Assembly: GCA_002270565.1 (NCBI GenBank)
Contig: NQMI01000082.1
Span: 84,960 to 148,959 of the forward strand
Direction: 5' to 3'
Length of the DNA: 64,000 nucleotides
Source of the DNA: Stenocarpella maydis
Lineage: Eukaryota; Ascomycota; Sordariomycetes; Diaporthales; Diaporthaceae
A program made the translations under genes and the position numbers. Numbering within the stretch: the first letter of the stretch is position 1; each line of letters begins with the position of its first letter. This document shows positions 58,299-64,000 of the stretch, one piece after another. The notes below the pieces were generated by a model. The model was given only the letters and a program-made list of their open reading frames with translations, made no database searches and was not told where the DNA came from.

Positions 58299-60750
58299 CA
58301 ATTTTTTGAGAATATTATTTTAGCTATATCCTTATATTAATCCTAGAGTCCTATTATGCATTTATAACCTATTCTTATTATTTTAGGCTATTTTCTTTAT
58401 ATATCTAGCCCTTTTAGCTATATCTTATTATATATCCCTTACTCCCTAGATTTAAGTTTATAAGCATTCTATATATATATTTTTTGAATTTATTATATAT
58501 TTAATATACACTTAAATATCCTCCCTATTTTTTATTCTATAAGGTATAAATAATATATTTTTAATTTTAACCTCGTAATCTAATAGTAAGATTTAAGCTT
58601 ATGAAGGGTTAAGCCCTAGGTTTAACTTCTAGTATAGTTCTTCAAGATATATTATTTATACCTTTTTATTTTTTATATAATGAGCTTTATATAGCTCGTT
58701 TCCCTATATTATATAGAGTTTTCTTATTTAGCTTATTTATAAAAGCTTTTATATAAATTTTAGGGGTATTTATAAAGGTAAGGTATTTTAGGGTACAGTT
58801 AGGATTCTTCCTTATATAAGCATCTATTAGGTTATCTTTATTATTAATTTAGCTTACATTTAAGATATTTTTCTTTTTACATAACTTTTAAAGGAATTTA
58901 ATATTTATTATTAGTCTCTTTTTATTTATTATGCCTAGCCTAACTAGGCATTTGTATAAAGATCTTAAGTTTAGGTAGATAATTACTGGACTTTATAGTA
59001 TATTTAGGGAGTCTATTATCTGGTTGAGAGTTATATTAATTGTAATTCTACTATTAAACTTAGCTATTATACTATAGAAGTTACTTGGTAAGATGTTTTA
59101 TGTGACTCTTTTATACTTGATTAAGCTTTATTAGATAATGTTGCCTTTAATTTTAAAGATAATATTTATATAGTCTATTTTTATAGCTAGTATAATAATG
59201 AACCTAAGCTATAAATTAAGGTTCTTATCATTAGTAAAGAAATTATTAATAAAGATATATAGCTTTATTTACATAAGGTTTAAGAATATAAATATTAATT
59301 CTCTTAATAGGTTCTTTATTTATTACTTAATTTATACAGTTAAGGTATTAATATCCTTTTCCTTAAAATCTTTAACTTAGGTAGCTATAAATATATTATA
59401 TAAAACTTCTAGTTAATAAATTAAGGCTATATAAGCACTTTAGGTCTACTATATAATATATTATTAAGGAGTATCTTTTATATAAAGGTTTACTGAATAT
59501 AGCTAGTTTACTTATTCTTTTTAAATAAAGGTGATATTTTTGCTCTTAAGATAAGTTCTTTCTTTCTTAAATATAATAAGTTATTCTTAAAATACAATTA
59601 TCTTTAGCTTTATATAGAACTTTTTTTATAACTCTTCTTCCTCCCTTTAAAAGAAAGATTAAGTTATAAATATAAAGATATTATCTATTTATGTTTCTAT
59701 AATTATAAAAGTCTTAAATTTATTAACTGTATATAATAAATATAGGTTACATATAAAGGATTTCATCCTTGAAACCTTTGTATAGTAAATATAGTAAGTT
59801 TTATATTAATATAGCCTAAACTTTACTAAATTATATAATAATTTAGAGATTAAAAGAATCATTTCTAGAGAGTACTTTCCTTTAGCTCCTTTAGTAGTTA
59901 TATAATAATTATCCTTTCTAGCTTATCTTTTAATTAAATATATATCTAGGTAATATCTTTAAGTTTATTATAGGTATAAAAGTCTTATATAAGGATAGGT
60001 TTAAGGGTAAATATTAGTTATTAGCTTATCTATTAGATTATTAAAGTATTATAATTACACCAAACCTTTATAGAGTTCAGTAAGTAACCTATAGGGTTTA
60101 TATTAGCAGAGTGGCGTAGAGGTGATACTTAACCAAGTTGTAGTATATAAAGATATTATTTATAAAGAGTGTATAATTAGAAGCTATAAGGCTATCTAGT
60201 TAGTAGGACTGAATACTTAGATTAACAACTAAAGAGTCCATTCTATAAAAGCTATCTACTATAGTAATAACTATATCCTTATATATTCCAACTCTTTAAT
60301 ATTATTTGATAATAGACCGTTTGGGCTGGAGATGGCTTCGTTGGTCCGCTCCTATAATCAATACGACCGCTAATGGTCCTATCAGTCCACCCTTATTTAG
60401 TAAGTCCTCAACCCTAACACTAGTAGGGTAGCTTATTGCTAACTCAGGCGGGGTAACCTTTTAGGGGCAGCTCTGTGGTCTATAAGGGTTGCCTTCTAAG
60501 GTAGTCATTAGCTAATGAATGTAGGTTTTTAACACTATCTCCCTTCTTGCTTCCTTTATCCTTAAAGGAACTTCTATAAGTTGTAATGATCAGAGGGTTT
60601 CCGAGTACGTTAAACCTGAAAGATTAAGGGTTTATGTTCGGAATACGTTGTTAGGCGGTTGTTGAGCAATATCGTTGACTGATAATGATTACTAGCTGTG
60701 AGGCTATCCAATACTGGGATTGAATACTTAGATTGACGACTAAAGAGTCT
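58299..60750. repeat. AT-rich, RIP-like block between the two LTRs
   Basis: 2.45 kb of TA-dominated sequence full of stops. It may be the ruined interior of the element or unrelated RIP-affected DNA. Within it, 60191-60243 and about 60694-60750 share a related block (GACTGAATACTTAGATTAAC and GATTGAATACTTAGATTGAC, both followed by ACTAAAGAGTC). The second of these blocks directly abuts the LTR at 60751. Confidence 0.7.
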
Positions 60751-61248
60751 TGTTAAACGGAACCGCTTAGCAGGGCGTTGGCACTTCGTGCAAGGAGTTA
60801 CCCTAGACTTCTGCAAGGAGTTTACCCTACGACTTTGGCGAGTCGCAGGCGATTTTTCGCAAGTACGGCCCCAGTGCGTGCGTAGCGGGCAAGATGAGTT
60901 GTGGGGCCGTGAGTTGCGATTATTTGGAGTTATATATACTTCATTTGGGCATTCTCTAAGGCTATGGTTGGCTGGTTACTTAGAACTAAAGATGGTATAT
61001 CGGAAGGGCGAATTTTCCGGCTTTTTCAAACTTGCACTAGGCCCAAGCCGTAGGCGTGCCCGCTGGTGAGACGATGTCGGAGGGTATACATAACCAGGAG
61101 GGGCCTTAGCAGAAGCCCAACTTAAATCAATACAAAGTTGTCCACACCATTATCAATCTGTGCCTACGATTCGCCTCAGAGGGCACTATACATGGGCGAC
61201 CCCTGTCGGAACCGGCACGGCGAATTGTATGGCTATCTTATAGCACAT
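60751..61248. mobile_element. LTR of the same family, copy 2, probably solo
   Basis: It begins TGTTAAACGGAACCGC and ends TATAGCACAT, related to 57676-58262. It is flanked by AGTCT on both sides (60746-60750 and 61249-61253), consistent with a 5-bp target-site duplication and so with a solo LTR. It has only two AAGGAGT-type units instead of three, and its TATA box is changed (GTATACATAA). It differs from copy 1 by many 1-3-base insertions as well as transitions. Confidence 0.65.
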
Positions 61249-61583
61249 AGTCTCGCAGAACTTTAAAAACTAGGCACCTATTGTTTCGCGGGTCTAGGGG
61301 ACCGGCATGTTCGACGGCGAGGAAACCAGGCCTTTGGCATCCGGCCGCCCCGCCTCGGCCTCCAAGGATATAAGAAGGGGCCTTCATGCGTTGCTTTTGA
61401 GAAAGTTCTAGTCCTAGAGAATCAACCTTTTTATACCCTGTGAACTTATATCTATCTGATATATACATATATTTATGAGCTCGTGAAACTAGTTTTCTTG
61501 TGGCCCTCTTTTGCTGGCGCTCCCTTTTGACACCCTGCTATTGCCACCTTATAATCTCCTATGGCGCATTAGGGGGCTTCTCA

Positions 61584-61585
<2 letters not shown>
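61249..61585. other. GC-richer segment with promoter-like features, no gene
   Basis: Between the solo LTR and the poly-T tract. It includes GGCCGCCCCGCCTCGG and TATAAG (61378-61383) and looks less RIP-affected than its surroundings. It may be part of another LTR. No frame is convincing. Confidence 0.35.

Positions 61586-61680
<95 letters not shown>
61586..61680. repeat. 95-nt uninterrupted poly-T tract
   Basis: T at every position from 61586 to 61680. On the minus strand this is a poly-A that would follow sequence to the right (61681 onward), as at the 3' end of a LINE-type or retroposed element. An assembly or base-calling artefact is also possible. Confidence 0.9.
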
Positions 61681-64000
61681 CCTTGCTTCTACGGGCTGCG
61701 CTTCTGGGGTGTTTGCCTTAATAGAGGCCTAGGCAGAATGGTGCTGGCCATTTTTGTGTGGATGGAGCGGTTTATATCCCTGCTCGCTCTCCCCTCGCTT
61801 GGCGGGCGCGCGTTTTTCCAGCTAGTCGTCGCGCCTATAAATCAAATATGGGTTTCTTTAGCTAATGAGGTTTCTTTAGCCATTATAAAGTTCCTTGGCT
61901 TTTAGGCCTAGATTCCTTGTTTTGTTTATGAGGTTGTTGGCTACTTTAGGGGAGTGAATCTCCACACTTCTAATACCATTTAAATCTAATTAGAGCTATA
62001 ACGCCCTCTTGCTCTTAACCAGAGGATTTGCTATCATATACACACGGGGCAGATTACCCCCTCCAACCAACCCCGCCTACAGTCTAACCTAGAGGCGATA
62101 GGCAAGCCCAGGATGATGCGGCAAGGCTGGTCTAACTCTATACTTGAGTACCCATTACCTGAGGCATATGCTTCAAACCGCCCCTCCTAGCATACTTAAT
62201 TCAGTAGTGAAGTATGGAACCTCTGGCCTAACCACACGTTCCTAGAAAAGCTACTAAAAGATTTATATCCTTAGGCGCGTTAGAAACCTTCAATCTCCGA
62301 TTGGAATTCTAATGATATCTATTCTAGTGGGCTTCATTTCCTGGAAGGGATATAAAGGACTGGTGTTAAGAAGGTTTAGTGGATTCCAACCGCTTATATT
62401 ACCCGAAACTCTCTTGCCCTTAAATATCAGCATTACAGGGTTGGGCATGGCTATTTCCGCTAAACGGGGTAAACTAGGTACTGGCAGACCCTAGTTTAAC
62501 TAATTACGGGCGCCTCTTTTAGTTTGGCTTTCGAGTTACTACTTATAATCATTCTGGTTACTCTATAAATAGCCTATATCTAAGATATTATTTGATATTA
62601 TATGATGTTAGGTTGGGTAATAGCTGTCGTAAATATTGTAGCTCTGTACAGGAACAGTTAAAAAGGTTCCTACCCTACTAACTGCTATTCTTCTGATTGG
62701 TAAGCTTAGAGCTTCCGCTTGCCTATTGTTGGCACCCTGCGGTTAGGATGTCTGGCATTAGACAGGCATAAGGGTATTCCAAATATTTATGTTGTCCTCT
62801 CCTCTAATTGCTTGCAGTCAAGTAGCTCCTGCCTGCTACTATAGCAACCGATATAGTGATATTAATGTGACGCTTCTATATGAACGCATTTAAGGCTGTG
62901 GAATTCCAACCCGTTATTCCTGTATGCATCTTAGCAAATTTTAAATAGTATTTAATACCTTTGCTTCTTCTGAATATGCTTGGTGGAGAGAAACATTCAA
63001 CACCCTCAAACAGCACTTATATCTCTGTCTCTTCTAGAAACGCCAGCTCTAGTGTAGACGAGAAACATTTGACTACTATTATTGCAAGGGGCTAATTAGG
63101 TAGCCTGTTACTCCTATTATGCGCGCTTTAGCGGACTGATAGCACTTTGCTTTCTTTCTCTTAAACCCCTGGTAGACGAGAAACAAATAATAGCTTAGAT
63201 AGGCATTTATATTAGGCCGCCTTCTCCTGAGAAACAAAGGTGGAGAGAAATATTTGCCTCCGTTGTTACCGTGAGGGACTGATTAGGACCTATGTTTTTT
63301 ATTTACCTAATAGAAGATATTCATTCTGCTCCCCTATCTACTAGAGGTTCTCCCTCTAGGGGAAGGAGGCAGGATATAGATAAGCGTCAAGGGGCTTTAT
63401 CAAAGAAAGGTGCACTTAAGGATGGGCTGGTCTCCTAGGCAAGCGCCGGCCCCTAGCGCCGCATTTGGGACGGCCTCTAATTAGGAGCCGTTTATGCTCC
63501 TATGGCTACCCATTTAGTAGCTTTTTAGCCTGTTTATACCGCCTTATAATGCCTTTGGAAAGCGGCCTTTGGCCATTGCTATTTTGGCTTAATTACTCTG
63601 TAATGTTAATGGAAGCCAATGTTTCACTGTAAAAGTTGTTTAATTTGTAGAGACGCACTGCTAACTATTTCCAGTATGCGGCATTAGACTCAAGTAACTT
63701 AGGCTTATTCCTCCAGGTGTACTACCTTACAGGGCTAGTTTAAATAATCATCATGAGATTAGCGTCGTAGAGCAGCATAAATTCAGGTAAAGTTAGAAGG
63801 GCTAGCTGATGGCCTACTACTAAATCTATAATGCTGCCTCTTAGCTGATCGCATCCGAGTAATTAATCACCTATCTGGACAGGAATTACCCTACTGAAGA
63901 TCTAGAAGCCTAAAAGCACTGGATTATAACTTATAATTAGGTACTGGATTCCACTGATGACAGTCTGATTTCGCTAATCTAGCCGTTCTATCAAATCTTC
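61681..64000. other. Degenerate repeat-like DNA to the window end
   Basis: 2.3 kb of moderate AT content without supported genes; the longest frame is 60 codons. A motif of the type GGTGGAGAGAAA / AGACGAGAAACA(A/T) recurs at about 62982, 63055, 63174 and 63240, each beginning a related stretch. The right end is open. Confidence 0.45.

Noticed and set aside
53890..61000. Mitochondrial insertion as the cause of AT richness
   Set aside because: No mitochondrial protein or RNA motif is seen, and TA-biased stop-saturated text with LTRs fits RIP-affected transposons better.
61500..61732. Frames with a long poly-Phe run
   Set aside because: Translation of the poly-T tract only.

Overview
The window is nuclear DNA of a filamentous ascomycete, most likely a sordariomycete. 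Genes are split by short introns (mostly 50-150 bp, GTRNGY donors, CTRAC-type branch sites, YAG acceptors). The proteins are typical fungal orthologues: Byr4/Bfa1, Nop2, Get5, cofilin, Hsp60, Ufd1, Rvb2, Orc5 and Cus1/SF3b2. The right end is an AT-rich, stop-saturated repeat block that looks like repeat-induced point mutation (RIP). All exon borders were read by eye from splice signals, reading frame and known family sequence. No transcript data were available.

Layout. 1-3.2 kb: no supported gene. 3.2-16 kb, housekeeping: byr4 (+), nop2 (-), get5 (+, divergent from nop2), cofilin (-), hsp60 (-). The 3' end of hsp60 is followed by a perfect 668-bp direct duplication joined through a single N at 13384, which I read as an assembly artefact. 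16.9-31.9 kb: an island containing only genes for small SANT/Myb-like helical-domain proteins with basic or disordered tails. 33.5 kb: a probable broken member. 33.9-53.4 kb, housekeeping again: ufd1 (-), a coiled-coil protein (-), rvb2 (+), a Zn2Cys6 regulator (-), orc5 (+), a TPT-family transporter (-) and SF3b subunit 2 (+). 41.5-43.3 kb holds a small repeat remnant. 53.9-64 kb: RIP-like DNA with two related LTRs, a second N (57666) and a 95-nt poly-T tract.

The SANT/Myb-like island is the most unusual part. Subfamily 1 has a domain ending in an RY-x-R-L-like helix. Its genes are at 16.87-17.78 (-), 19.18-19.69 (+), 28.15-28.99 (+) and 30.34-31.86 (-). Subfamily 2 has a domain of form W..DL..(F/W)xxxxxR-QHxQxL. 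One complete gene with an AT-hook and a polyglutamine tract lies at 24.5-25.7 kb (-). Downstream of it on the same strand are five successive first exons (23.58, 23.08-23.12, 22.69, 22.03 and 21.34 kb). Each has its own ATG, encodes one version of the domain, and stops at a phase-2 splice donor. Only one phase-compatible C-terminal exon is visible, at 20.80-21.03 kb. Splicing any of the five to it gives an open frame of 129-147 residues with the same QHLQKLKRK junction. This resembles a variable-first-exon array that could swap DNA-binding domains onto one tail. The competing reading is five minimal domain-only genes or relics, because the donors also create in-frame stops. RNA junction reads would decide.
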